A stretch of 64,000 nucleotides of DNA from Agrobacterium sp. a22-2 (GTDB lineage Bacteria > Pseudomonadota > Alphaproteobacteria > Rhizobiales > Rhizobiaceae). The notes beneath the pieces were generated by a model that saw only the letters and a list, made by a program, of their open reading frames with translations, was not told where the DNA came from and did no database searches. Shown one piece after another: positions 16,943 through 25,631 of this stretch (positions within the stretch are counted from its first letter, which is position 1; each line of letters opens with the position of its first letter). The position numbers and the translations under genes are program-made. The stretch covers positions 25,759-89,758 of the forward strand of contig NZ_JAAXMM010000019.1 in assembly GCF_012276985.1 (NCBI RefSeq). Direction: 5' to 3'.

Positions 16943-17932
16943 ATGACCGCAGCCGTTGAATTCTCGCAGGTGTCGCGCCATTTTGGTGCTGTCAAAGCCG
17001 TCGACGGCGTCGATCTGAAGATTGCGCCCGGCGAATTCTTCGCCATGCTCGGGCCCTCCGGCTCCGGCAAGACCACCTGCCTCAGGCTGATCGCCGGCTT
17101 CGAGCAGCCAACCTCCGGCCATATCGAAATCTTCGGCGAGACGGCCGAGGGCGTGCCGCCCTATCGCCGCCAGGTCAACACCGTCTTCCAGGATTATGCC
17201 CTGTTCCCGCATCTCTCCATTCTCGACAATGTCGCCTATGGGCTGATGGTCAAGGGCGTCGAGAAATCCGAACGCCATGCCATGGCCGAACAGGCGCTCG
17301 ATCTCGTCAAGCTGCCGGGCTATGGTGCCCGCAAGCCGGGGCAATTGTCCGGCGGCCAACGCCAACGCGTGGCGCTGGCCCGAGCGCTGGTCAACAAGCC
17401 GAAAGTGCTGCTGCTCGACGAACCGCTTGGCGCGCTCGATCTCAAGCTGCGCGAACAGATGCAGGAGGAGTTGAAAAGCCTGCAGCGTTCGCTCGGCATC
17501 ACCTTCATCTTCGTCACCCATGACCAGGGGGAAGCGCTGTCCATGGCCGACCGGGTCGCTGTCTTCAACGACGGAAAAATTGTCCAGGCCGGAACGCCGG
17601 AGGAAATCTACCAGCGTCCCAAGACCCGTTTCGTCGCCGATTTCGTCGGCTCGTCCAATGTGATTGCGCCCACCGACATGAAGAAACTTGGCGGTGAGGC
17701 ACAATGGGCAAGCCTGCGGCCGGAAGCCATCCGCATCGGCGCCACCGGCGGCCTAACGGCCAAGGTCCGCTCCTCGAGTTTCCTTGGCAGCGCCACCCGC
17801 CTGCATGTTTCGGTCGGGAATATCAGCCTTTCGGTCATGGTTCCGGCCGGCCAGCCCGTCCCGGCAGAAGGGGCGGACACCGGCCTGTCCTGGAATGCCG
17901 CCGACCTGCACTATATGGACGGCACGGCATGA
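16943..17932 (+). CDS. ydcT: Putrescine-type ABC transporter, ATPase (YdcT/PotA-like)
   Basis: This 329-aa cytoplasmic ATPase has Walker A GPSGSGKTT (about residues 39-47), signature LSGGQRQR, Walker B VLLLDEPLGALD and a C-terminal TOBE-type region (about 235-325) as in PotA-class importers. The ATG at 16943 has GGAG 5 bases upstream. The REP-like element separates it from ydcS, and its stop overlaps the next start as ATGA. Confidence 0.88.
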   Translation: MTAAVEFSQVSRHFGAVKAVDGVDLKIAPGEFFAMLGPSGSGKTTCLRLIAGFEQPTSGHIEIFGETAEGVPPYRRQVNTVFQDYALFPHLSILDNVAYGLMVKGVEKSERHAMAEQALDLVKLPGYGARKPGQLSGGQRQRVALARALVNKPKVLLLDEPLGALDLKLREQMQEELKSLQRSLGITFIFVTHDQGEALSMADRVAVFNDGKIVQAGTPEEIYQRPKTRFVADFVGSSNVIAPTDMKKLGGEAQWASLRPEAIRIGATGGLTAKVRSSSFLGSATRLHVSVGNISLSVMVPAGQPVPAEGADTGLSWNAADLHYMDGTA

Positions 17933-18876
17933 GCGAGGGAACCGCCACCATCCTTCCCGCCAGAACCGGCGTGCTGGCTCGTCTCTCGGACCTGTTCTGG
18001 CGCCGGCCGGGCGTGCTGCTCGCCCTGATGCTCGCGCCGCCGCTCCTCTGGCTCGGCGTGATCTATATCGGCTCGCTGCTGGCCCTGCTGTTGCAGAGCT
18101 TCTTTTCGATCGACGATTTTTCCGGGCTGATCACTCATGAACTGACGCTGTCGACCTATCGGCAACTGCTCATCCCGTCGAATTTCGACATCATCCTGCG
18201 CACCGTGCTGATGGCTGCGGCCGTCACCGTCGCGTCCGCCGTGATCGCCTTTCCGGTTGCCTACTATGCGGCCCGCTATGCGACCGGCAAATGGAAGGCC
18301 CTGTTCTATCTCGGCGTCATGCTGCCGCTGTGGTCGAGCTATCTGGTCAAGGTCTATGCCTGGAAGCTGATCCTCGCCAAGGAGGGTATCCTCACCTGGA
18401 TTTTCGAGAAGCTGGGCCTGACCTCTCTGCTCGATGCCATCCTGGCAATCCCGGTGATCGGCGGCAATTCCCTGTCGATCAGCTATATCGGCACCTTTCT
18501 GGTCTTCGTCTATGTCTGGCTGCCCTACATGATCCTGCCGACTCAGGCAGCGCTGGAGCGCGTGCCCGGCAACCTGATCGAAGCCTCAGGCGATCTCGGC
18601 GCCCGCCCCGGCCAGACCTTCCGCCATGTGTTGCTGCCGCTCGCCCTGCCCGGCATCGTCGCCGGCTCGATCTTCACCTTCTCGCTGACATTGGGCGACT
18701 ATATCATCCCGCAGATCGTCGGTTCGTCGCGCCTGTTCATCGGCCAGGCCGTCTACGCCCAGCAGGGCACCGCCGGCAATGTGCCACTCGCCGCGGCCTT
18801 CACCGTCGTGCCGATCGTCATCATGGGCGTCTATCTCTGGATTGCCAAACGCATGGGGGCCTTCAATGCGCTCTGA
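17929..18876 (+). CDS. ydcU: Putrescine-type ABC transporter, permease (YdcU-like)
   Basis: This 315-aa BPD-type inner-membrane permease has about six membrane segments. The ATPase-contact EAA loop is visible as LIEASGDLGARPGQTFRHVLLPLALPG near residues 220-245. The ATG at 17929 overlaps the ydcT stop (ATGA). It should pair with YdcV to form the channel. Confidence 0.87.
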   Translation: MSEGTATILPARTGVLARLSDLFWRRPGVLLALMLAPPLLWLGVIYIGSLLALLLQSFFSIDDFSGLITHELTLSTYRQLLIPSNFDIILRTVLMAAAVTVASAVIAFPVAYYAARYATGKWKALFYLGVMLPLWSSYLVKVYAWKLILAKEGILTWIFEKLGLTSLLDAILAIPVIGGNSLSISYIGTFLVFVYVWLPYMILPTQAALERVPGNLIEASGDLGARPGQTFRHVLLPLALPGIVAGSIFTFSLTLGDYIIPQIVGSSRLFIGQAVYAQQGTAGNVPLAAAFTVVPIVIMGVYLWIAKRMGAFNAL

Positions 18877-19681
18877 TCGCTCCAATGACGCCGGCTGGCC
18901 GCTGAAGATCGCCGCGGGCGTGGGCCTGCTCTTCCTGCATCTGCCGATCCTGCTGATCTTCGTCTATGCCTTCACCACCGAGGAAAAGAGCTTCCAGTGG
19001 CCGCCGCCGGGCTTCACCACCAAGTGGTTCGCGGTTGCCTGGAATCGTCCCGATGTCTGGGAAGCCTTGGCGCTGTCGGTCAAGGTCGCCTCGATCTCCA
19101 CCGTGATCGCGCTCGTGCTCGGCACGCTTGCGGCGGCTGCCGTGGCGCGCACTGCCTTCTTCGGCCGCGAGGCAATCTCGCTGCTGGTCATCCTGCCGAT
19201 CGCGCTCCCCGGCATCATCACCGGCATTGCTTTGCGCTCGGCCTTCTCGCTGGCCGAGATCCCCTATTCCATGTGGACGATCATCCTCGGCCACGCCACC
19301 TTCTGCGTCGTGGTGGTCTACAACAACGCGGTCGCCCGCTTCCGCCGCACCTCGGGCTCGCTGATCGAAGCCTCGATGGATCTCGGCGCCGACGGGTTCC
19401 AGACCTTCCGCTATGTGATCCTGCCGAATATCGCCACAGCACTTCTGGCCGGCGGCATGCTGGCCTTCGCGCTGTCCTTCGACGAGGTGATCGTCACCAC
19501 CTTTACCGGCGGCCAGCAGGCAACGCTGCCGATCTGGATGCTTGAGGAACTGATCCGTCCCCGCCAGCGCCCGGTGACCAATGTGGTGGCCATGGTGGTG
19601 GTGATCGTCACCTTCCTGCCGATCCTGGCGGCCTATTACCTGACCCGCGACACCGACCAGATTTCCGGCAGCGGCAAATGA
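18866..19681 (+). CDS. ydcV: Putrescine-type ABC transporter, permease (YdcV-like)
   Basis: This 271-aa second permease has six or so membrane segments and an EAA loop (LIEASMDLGADGFQTFRYVILPN, about 168-190). I chose the ATG at 18866, which overlaps the end of ydcU by 11 bp; further-upstream starts would add a non-hydrophobic tail lying inside ydcU. The dehydrogenase gene follows after 72 bp. Confidence 0.86.
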   Translation: MRSDRSNDAGWPLKIAAGVGLLFLHLPILLIFVYAFTTEEKSFQWPPPGFTTKWFAVAWNRPDVWEALALSVKVASISTVIALVLGTLAAAAVARTAFFGREAISLLVILPIALPGIITGIALRSAFSLAEIPYSMWTIILGHATFCVVVVYNNAVARFRRTSGSLIEASMDLGADGFQTFRYVILPNIATALLAGGMLAFALSFDEVIVTTFTGGQQATLPIWMLEELIRPRQRPVTNVVAMVVVIVTFLPILAAYYLTRDTDQISGSGK

Positions 19682-19753
19682 CGACAAGCAATCTTGCGAC
19701 GCCGCACGCCGCGCGTCGCCCCGTTTACATCTAAAAAGACAAGGGAGAACGGT

Positions 19754-21178
19754 ATGGACACGAAAATGCTGATTGGCTCGACATTCGAGGCCGGCACCGA
19801 AACGGAGGAAAAGATCCTCAACCCGAAGACCGGCGAGACCATTCTCGATCTGCCGGAAGCCTCGCTGGCGCAGATCGATGCCGCCGTCGATGCGGCGGAA
19901 AAGGCCTTCGACACCTGGTCGGCAACCACGCCGGCCCAGCGCTCGGCCTATCTGCTGCAGATTGCCGACGCGATCGAGAAGGATGCGGTGGGATTTGCCA
20001 CGCTGGAGAGCCTCAATTGCGGCAAGCCGATCAATGCGGTTCTAAACGATGAGATCCCGGCCATCGTCGATTGTTACCGCTTCTTCGCCGGTGCCATCCG
20101 CTCGCTGCACGCGCCGGTGGCCGGCGAATATCTGCCCGGCCATACCTCGATGATCCGCCGTGATCCGGTCGGCATCATCGGCTCGATCGCACCGTGGAAC
20201 TATCCTTTGATGATGATGGCCTGGAAGCTGGCCCCGGCCATTGCCGGCGGCAACACGGTGGTCTTCAAGCCTTCCGAGCAGACGCCGCTGACCGCGCTGA
20301 AAATGGCCAAGGTGATGGCCGATATCCTTCCGGAAGGTGTGGTCAATGTCGTACTCGGCCGCGGCGAGAGCACCGGCAATGCGCTGATCAATCATCCCAA
20401 GATCAACATGCTGTCGATCACCGGCGATATCGCCACCGGCAAGAAGGTTCTGGCGGCCGCCGCCAAGACGGTGAAGCGCACCCATCTGGAACTGGGTGGC
20501 AAGGCGCCGGTCATCGTCTTCGACGATGCCGATATCGACGCCGTCGTCGCCGGCATCCGTGCCTTCGGCTATTACAATGCCGGCCAGGACTGCACGGCCG
20601 CCTGCCGCATGTATGTCGCCGACAAGATCTACGACAATGTGGTGGCTGATCTCGCCTCCGCCGTCTCGACGCTGAAATTCAACCTGGCCGACGACACCCA
20701 GAACGAAATCGGCCCGCTGATCTCCAGGCGCCAGCGCGACCGGGTCGAGAGCTTCGTCACCCGCGCCGCCGAGCACAAGCACATGGAAATCGTCACCGGC
20801 GGCAAGGTATCCGGCGACAAGGGTTTCTTCTACGAACCGACGGTGATTGCCGGTGCGCTGCAGGACGACGAGATCGTGCGCCGCGAAGTGTTCGGCCCGG
20901 TGGTCTCCGTCACCCGCTTTTCAGAGAGCAGCGATGCGGTCAGATGGGCCAATGACAGCGATTATGGCCTAGCCTCCTCCGTCTGGACCAAGGACATTTC
21001 CCGCGCCATGCAGACCGCCGCCAAGCTGCGTTATGGCTGCACCTGGATCAACACCCATTTCATGCTCTGCAACGAAATGCCCCATGGCGGCCTGAAACAG
21101 TCCGGCTATGGCAAGGACATGTCGGTCTATGCGCTGGAGGACTACACCGCCGTACGCCATGTGATGATCGCCCATTGA
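19754..21178 (+). CDS. patD: 4-aminobutyraldehyde (gamma-aminobutyraldehyde) dehydrogenase
   Basis: This NAD-dependent aldehyde dehydrogenase oxidises the aminoaldehyde made from putrescine to GABA. From the ATG at 19754 the product is 474 aa, the same length as E. coli PatD/YdcW, with the general base Glu246 (LELGGK) and the nucleophile Cys280 (GQDCTAACR) at the same positions. The GEYLxGHTSMIRRDP and TWINTHFMLxxEMPHGG segments are hallmarks of this subgroup. No putrescine aminotransferase or oxidase is next to it, so the first catabolic step must be encoded elsewhere. Confidence 0.9.
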   Translation: MDTKMLIGSTFEAGTETEEKILNPKTGETILDLPEASLAQIDAAVDAAEKAFDTWSATTPAQRSAYLLQIADAIEKDAVGFATLESLNCGKPINAVLNDEIPAIVDCYRFFAGAIRSLHAPVAGEYLPGHTSMIRRDPVGIIGSIAPWNYPLMMMAWKLAPAIAGGNTVVFKPSEQTPLTALKMAKVMADILPEGVVNVVLGRGESTGNALINHPKINMLSITGDIATGKKVLAAAAKTVKRTHLELGGKAPVIVFDDADIDAVVAGIRAFGYYNAGQDCTAACRMYVADKIYDNVVADLASAVSTLKFNLADDTQNEIGPLISRRQRDRVESFVTRAAEHKHMEIVTGGKVSGDKGFFYEPTVIAGALQDDEIVRREVFGPVVSVTRFSESSDAVRWANDSDYGLASSVWTKDISRAMQTAAKLRYGCTWINTHFMLCNEMPHGGLKQSGYGKDMSVYALEDYTAVRHVMIAH

Positions 21179-21416
21179 AGAGCTTTCCGCGCCCTCTCGT
21201 TGACCCTGCGTGCCGGGTCTGGCATCATCGGGCTGTCGAAAAGGATATCGGCCGGCACAGGTCATTCCGGCCGCTTCTCTTGCAGGGAAGCTCCGTGTCG
21301 CCGCATTGGCGAACCCACGACAAGCAAACCGGCTTTGCCGCCGGAGGCTTGTTGTGGCTTGTGGCTCTTCGAACCTCTCTTTCCGTCGGCATAGCCCCAC
21401 ACGCAAGGAGCAAACC
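21179..21416. other. Intergenic region with no recognised element
   Basis: This 238-bp gap between patD and the ABM-domain gene presumably holds the promoter of the latter. I see no rho-independent terminator, clear -35/-10 pair or strong inverted repeat. The longer open frames through it have no good start site, so I treat it as non-coding. Confidence 0.5.
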
Positions 21417-21734
21417 ATGCCGATCATCCGCGCCCATTCCGGCGTCATCACCCAGATCAATGTCTTCACCGTGCCGCCGGGCAACCAGCAACCGCTGATC
21501 GACCTGCTGGTCGAGTCAGCGGAATTTGCCAGATCCATCCCCGGCTGGATGTCGGCGAGCATCCACCGCAGCCTCGACGGCACCCGGGTCGTCAACTACG
21601 CCCAGAGCGACAGCCTTGATGCTTCTAAACGCATTATCGACCGGTTGCGTGAGGAAGGGTATCTGCAGCGCAACCAAGCGCTCGCAGTGGCAAATCCCGG
21701 ACTCTACGAGGTCGTGCGGACGCTGGAGATCTGA
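21417..21734 (+). CDS. ABM-domain (antibiotic biosynthesis monooxygenase-like) protein
   Basis: This 105-aa protein matches the small ferredoxin-like ABM fold: strand INVFTVPPGNQQPLIDLLV, helix, PGWMSASIHRSLDGTRVVNYAQ, helix. The ATG at 21417 has AAGGAG 6 bases upstream, while the longer open frame (from 21210) lacks support. Family members include heme-degrading and quinone-forming monooxygenases as well as proteins of unknown role. No catalytic motif is diagnostic, so only the fold is assigned. It appears monocistronic. Confidence 0.75.
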   Translation: MPIIRAHSGVITQINVFTVPPGNQQPLIDLLVESAEFARSIPGWMSASIHRSLDGTRVVNYAQSDSLDASKRIIDRLREEGYLQRNQALAVANPGLYEVVRTLEI

Positions 21735-21821
21735 TCGATGGTATTAGGCGCGGGCCACTCGGCCAGCCTGATCAGCCCTGCGAAAGTTCTGCACCGCATG
21801 ATCGCCGCCAATGCGTAAACC

Positions 21822-21854
21822 ATAGGCAGGGGCGCCGCTGGCGTGCCTGCCTAT
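21822..21854. terminator. Strong stem-loop downstream of the ABM gene
   Basis: ATAGGCAGG and CCTGCCTAT form a perfect 9-bp stem, extended inside by GCGCC/GGCGT. There is no following T-run, so it may be a factor-assisted terminator or an RNA-stabilising hairpin. It lies between the ABM gene and the SH3b gene. Confidence 0.45.
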
Positions 21855-21899
21855 GCCGGACTATGCTGATGCGGAAAGCGAAACGACAAAAGGTACATC

Positions 21900-22370
21900 A
21901 TGCAGGCGACACCCACTCTTTCCGCCCTGGCAACCTGTCTGCTGTTCGCCCTTGCCTTTCCGGCTGTAGCACAGCAGGTCGTTCCCGCGCCCGCATCGCC
22001 GGGCACTCTGCCGGGAACCCTCGAGGATGATCCCTATCTCTTTCACGTCTACGGCACCCGTCCGGGCGAGCCGGTCAATATCCGCTCGGGCGCCGGCACA
22101 AACTTCCGGATCATCGGCACACTTGCCGATGGCGCCCCGGTCGAAAAGCTTAGCTGCAATGAAGACAGCCGCGGCTACTGGTGCCGGATCGCCACCACCG
22201 ACCGGCCGCGCGTCTCCGGCTGGGTGATCGGCCGCGCTTTGTATGAAGACGACATACCGCATGACAGGGGTCCAAGCACGGACGACTACGTGGCCGAAGG
22301 GATTTATGACGCCATCAGCCCGCACCGCTGCCACCAGTCCGGCAACCGCCCCTTGGATGATTGCAACTAA
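21900..22370 (+). CDS. Secreted SH3b-domain protein
   Basis: This 156-aa protein has a signal peptide (cleavage near AVAQQ, about residue 25) and a bacterial SH3b domain at about 48-118 (VNIRSGAGTNFRIIGTLADGAPVEKL ... GYWCRIATTDRPRVSGWVIGRAL). Such domains bind cell-wall or other polymers. Four cysteines, two in the SH3b domain and two near the C-terminus (SPHRCHQ and LDDCN), suggest periplasmic disulfides. No enzyme domain is attached. Confidence 0.75.
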   Translation: MQATPTLSALATCLLFALAFPAVAQQVVPAPASPGTLPGTLEDDPYLFHVYGTRPGEPVNIRSGAGTNFRIIGTLADGAPVEKLSCNEDSRGYWCRIATTDRPRVSGWVIGRALYEDDIPHDRGPSTDDYVAEGIYDAISPHRCHQSGNRPLDDCN

Positions 22371-22450
22371 TACCAAGTCGCAACGCCATCGTCACTTTCC
22401 ACAACGGCGTTGCCGTGTCTGTCCTGATGCGATGATGGGTGATTGACGAC

Positions 22451-22479
22451 AAAAGGCGCCACGGTTGCCCGTTGCGCCT
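22451..22479 (-). terminator. Rho-independent terminator of tal
   Basis: Read on the minus strand, AGGCGC-A-ACGG pairs with CCGT-GGCGCCT around a GCAA tetraloop and is followed by TTT. It begins 28 bp after the transaldolase stop codon. Confidence 0.7.
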
Positions 22480-22506
22480 CTGACCTTCTTAGACAATCGT
22501 GCCTGA

Positions 22507-23463
22507 TCAGGCCGACAGCTTCTGGGCGATCTGGCCACGCAGCGTGCCGAGATCCTTGGCAAAGCCGCGAATGCCTTCGGCCAGCTTTTCCATCGCCATG
22601 GCATCTTCGTTCATGGCCCAGCGGAACGCCTTTTCGTCCAGCGAGACCCGCGGGTCCGGCGTGGTCGACTGCGGCGACAGGGCGCGCGGCAGATCGCCGG
22701 TTGCGGCATCCAGCTCATCGAGCAGCGCCGGGCTGATCGTCAAGCGGTCGCAACCGGCCAGGGCGATAATCTCGCCGGCGTTGCGGAACGACGCGCCCAT
22801 GACGATCGTGTTGATGCCGTTGACCTTGTAATAGTTGTAGATCGACCGCACCGAGACGACACCCGGATCGGTTTCGGGCGTGTAGTCCTGGCCCGTCGAC
22901 TTCTTGTACCAGTCGAGGATACGGCCGACGAAGGGCGAGATCAGGAAAACGTTCGCATCCGCGCAGGCAATGGCTTGGGCCTTTGAGAACAGCAGGGTCA
23001 GGTTGCAGTCGATGCCTTCGCTTTGCAGCACTTCCGCTGCGCGAATGCCTTCCCAGGTGGAGGCCAGCTTGATCAGGATGCGCTCGCGCTCGATGCCGCG
23101 CTCCTTGTAGCCGGCAATGATGCCATGCGCCTTGGCAATGGAGGCCTTGGTGTCGAAGGACAGGTCGGCATCCACTTCCGTCGACACACGGCCCGGCACG
23201 ATGCCGGCCAGGGCCGCGCCGACCGAGATGGCGAGCCGATCGGCGATCGCGCCGACCACCGCATCATCCTTGCCGCCCTTGGCCTTGCCCCAGGTGATCG
23301 CTTCCTCGAAGGCCTCGGCAAAGGCTTCGGTGCCGAGTGCTTTCAGAACGATCGACGGATTGGTGGTGCAATCCACCGGTTTCAGACGGGCGACGGCTTC
23401 GATATCGCCGGTGTCGGCGACAACCGTCGTCATGGCGCGAAGCTGATCAAGTTTGGAGGTCAT
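22507..23463 (-). CDS. tal: Transaldolase
   Basis: This 318-aa TalB-type transaldolase transfers dihydroxyacetone units between sedoheptulose-7-P and glyceraldehyde-3-P in the pentose phosphate pathway. The Schiff-base lysine is Lys132 (RILIKLAST), the same number as in E. coli TalB; CTTNPS near residue 32 and DPGVVSV are also typical. The open frame extends further upstream, but the ATG at 23463 has GAAGGAAA at the right distance and starts the conserved N-terminus. A divergent SorC-family regulator gene lies 199 bp away, suggesting sugar-responsive control. Confidence 0.92.
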   Translation of the reverse strand: MTSKLDQLRAMTTVVADTGDIEAVARLKPVDCTTNPSIVLKALGTEAFAEAFEEAITWGKAKGGKDDAVVGAIADRLAISVGAALAGIVPGRVSTEVDADLSFDTKASIAKAHGIIAGYKERGIERERILIKLASTWEGIRAAEVLQSEGIDCNLTLLFSKAQAIACADANVFLISPFVGRILDWYKKSTGQDYTPETDPGVVSVRSIYNYYKVNGINTIVMGASFRNAGEIIALAGCDRLTISPALLDELDAATGDLPRALSPQSTTPDPRVSLDEKAFRWAMNEDAMAMEKLAEGIRGFAKDLGTLRGQIAQKLSA

Positions 23464-23587
23464 TCTCAAATTTCCTTCGGGTACGTGCTTGAACCGACAG
23501 GCCAGCACATTGTTCCACAGCAACGGGCTCAATGCGCACTGCGCCATTATCCCGATTATCGCCATTCCACCCATGGGAAGTCAAGAC

Positions 23588-23622
23588 ATTTGTGCATCTC
23601 ATTTGACATAAGTCTCACAAAT
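23588..23622. promoter_or_regulatory. Inverted repeat overlapping the SorC-gene promoter
   Basis: ATTTGTG at 23588-23594 and CACAAAT at 23616-23622 are perfect inverted 7-mers 21 bp apart. They bracket the -35 of the regulator gene, so a bound dimer or looped tetramer could repress it. Likely ligand is the SorC protein itself, by position only. Confidence 0.45.
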
Positions 23623-23631
23623 AGCGATAAT
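23603..23631 (+). promoter_or_regulatory. Near-consensus sigma-70 promoter of the SorC-family gene
   Basis: TTGACA at 23603-23608 and GATAAT at 23626-23631 are separated by exactly 17 bp, and the start codon follows 31 bp later. This is the best housekeeping promoter I found in the window. It points toward the regulator gene at 23663. Confidence 0.75.
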
Positions 23632-23662
23632 ACGGACACCTGCAACAGGAGCCGTCAACGAC

Positions 23663-24652
23663 GTGGCAAAGCTCAGGCGCGAAACCCACATCGCCTATTC
23701 GGAGGCTGCATCCCTGCGGCTGCGCGCGGCATGGCTCTACTACAACCAAGGCCTGACGCAGAAGGATGTGGCCGATCGTCTCGGCATCAGCCGCAGCACC
23801 GTCATCCGCCTGCTCGATGAGGCCCTGAAGCGCGCCGAGGTGCAGATCTGGATCAGCGACGGCATCGGTGATTGCGTGGAACTGGCCGTCCGGCTGGAAA
23901 AGGCCTTGGGGTTGGATGAGGCGGTCGTCGTGCCGGCACCGGTCGCTCAGGATGCCAGCGCCATTGCCAAGGCGGTCGGGCTGGCGCTCGGCCAATTCCT
24001 CACCGAAGTGGTCACCGACAATGCGACGATCGGCGTCGGCTGGGGTCGCACCATGACCGCCTCGCTGGCCGGCTTCCGCCCGCCCCGCCGGGAAAACTGT
24101 AAGGTCGTTTCCCTGCTGGGCGGCATCGTCGCCGTGCACCAGACCAACCCGATCGACTACACTTGGCGGCTCGCCAGCCAGCTGGGCGCCGAATGCTACA
24201 TGTTCCTCGCCCCATTGCTGGTCGATTCGGTCGCCACCAAGCGCGCCCTGATCGAGCAATGCGGCCTGAAGACCATCTATGACCTTGCCGAGGACCTCGA
24301 CCTTGCCATTGTCTCCTGCGGCGACATCGGTCCCCATTCGACCTCCCTGTCGGAGGGCTTCATTTCCCGGCAGACGCTGGAAGAGCTGATTGCCGCGGGC
24401 TGCGTCTGCGACACCATGTTCAATTTCCTCGACGCCGAGGGCCGCTCCGTCGATCACCCGATCAACGAGCGCGTCATGTCCGTCGATCTCGATACGCTGA
24501 AAAAGGCCAAACACATCGTCATCTGCTCCGGCGGCGCCCACCGGGCGCTCGCCATCCGCGCCACGATCAACCGCATCGGCTGCAACACCCTGATCACCGA
24601 CGAGAGCGCAGCACGGGAATTGTTGCGGCTGGCGGAAGGAATATCTGCCTGA
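23663..24652 (+). CDS. SorC/DeoR-type sugar-binding transcriptional regulator
   Basis: This 329-aa protein has a helix-turn-helix at about 22-52 (YYNQGLTQKDVADRLGISRSTVIRLL) and a C-terminal SorC sugar-phosphate-binding domain (about 65-325; IGVGWGRTM, CSGGAHRALAIRATI). It starts at GTG 23663 with GGAG 12 bases upstream. SorC proteins sense phosphorylated sugars. Its divergent neighbour is transaldolase, so it probably regulates pentose-phosphate or polyol metabolism and, through the inverted repeat, itself. Confidence 0.85.
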   Translation: MAKLRRETHIAYSEAASLRLRAAWLYYNQGLTQKDVADRLGISRSTVIRLLDEALKRAEVQIWISDGIGDCVELAVRLEKALGLDEAVVVPAPVAQDASAIAKAVGLALGQFLTEVVTDNATIGVGWGRTMTASLAGFRPPRRENCKVVSLLGGIVAVHQTNPIDYTWRLASQLGAECYMFLAPLLVDSVATKRALIEQCGLKTIYDLAEDLDLAIVSCGDIGPHSTSLSEGFISRQTLEELIAAGCVCDTMFNFLDAEGRSVDHPINERVMSVDLDTLKKAKHIVICSGGAHRALAIRATINRIGCNTLITDESAARELLRLAEGISA

Positions 24653-24668
24653 AGACGAAACTCTCCGA

Positions 24669-25553
24669 CTAGACCTTCCCCGCCTCCCAGCCGAGCATGG
24701 CGCGTTTGCGGGTGAGGCCCCAGTGGTAGCCGGTGAGCGCGCCGCTCTTGCCGAGCGCCCGGTGGCAGGGCACCACGAAGGAGATCGGATTGCGGCCGAC
24801 CGCCGCCCCGACCGCGCGGCTGGCGGTGGGCTGGCCGATCTGCTGGGCAATATCGGAATAGGTGACGGCGCGGCCGAGCGGAATGCGCAGCAGGCTCTGC
24901 CAGACCCGCACCTGGAAATCCGAGCCGATCAGCACGACGCGCAAAGGCTCCTCCTGCGACCAGCGACCGGGATCGAACACCCGGGCAGCATAGGGCGCGG
25001 TGGCGATCTGGTCGGCCACGAACAGGGCATTGGGCCAGCGGCAGGCCATGTCGTCGTAACAGGCCTGCTCGCCGCCGGCATCGGCAAAGGCAAGGCCGGC
25101 CAGCCCGCGATCGGTCGCCATGACCAGCGCCTGGCCGAAGGGCGACGGGTGAAAGCCGTAGCGAATGGTGAGCCCCGCCCCTTTCGACTTCCACTCGCCG
25201 GGCGACATGGCCTCATGGGTGACGAACAGATCATGCAGCCGGCTAGGGCCTGACAGGCCGAGTTCGATCGATGTCTCAAGCAATGGCAGGTCTTCCTGCC
25301 GCAGCAGCCGCTTGGCGTGATCGAGCGTCACCGCCTGCAGAAAGGCCTTGGGTGACAGGCCCGCCCAGCGGGTAAACGTCTTCTGCAACTGAGTCGGCGA
25401 CTGGCGCAGTGCCGCGGCAATCGTCTCCAGCGACGGCTGGCTCTGGTATTCGACTGTCAGCATCTCGATGACGCGGCGAACGGTCTCGTAGTCATCGCCG
25501 TCGGGCGTGATGTCGGTGGTGGCGGACAGGTCGATCTGGTGGGCAAGGGTCAT
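24669..25553 (-). CDS. AraC-HTH / O6-methylguanine-DNA methyltransferase (Ada-like without N-terminal zinc domain)
   Basis: This 294-aa protein has an AraC-type helix-turn-helix at about 25-125 and a methyltransferase domain at about 130-290. The acceptor motif PCHR (Cys263) and GRNPISFVV are intact, so it should remove O6-alkyl groups from guanine. Full-length Ada also has an N-terminal Cys4-zinc methylphosphotriester domain that turns it into an activator; that domain is missing here, and the start (GAGG 8 bases upstream) leaves no room for it. DNA binding may serve targeting or a different control mode. Confidence 0.85.
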   Translation of the reverse strand: MTLAHQIDLSATTDITPDGDDYETVRRVIEMLTVEYQSQPSLETIAAALRQSPTQLQKTFTRWAGLSPKAFLQAVTLDHAKRLLRQEDLPLLETSIELGLSGPSRLHDLFVTHEAMSPGEWKSKGAGLTIRYGFHPSPFGQALVMATDRGLAGLAFADAGGEQACYDDMACRWPNALFVADQIATAPYAARVFDPGRWSQEEPLRVVLIGSDFQVRVWQSLLRIPLGRAVTYSDIAQQIGQPTASRAVGAAVGRNPISFVVPCHRALGKSGALTGYHWGLTRKRAMLGWEAGKV

Positions 25554-25631
25554 GGTGCAGTCCTCTATCGTCTCAGGACTTCAACACGGCCCGGCAGCAA
25601 GCGCCACCCGTTTCTTGCCGCAGGAATAGCC

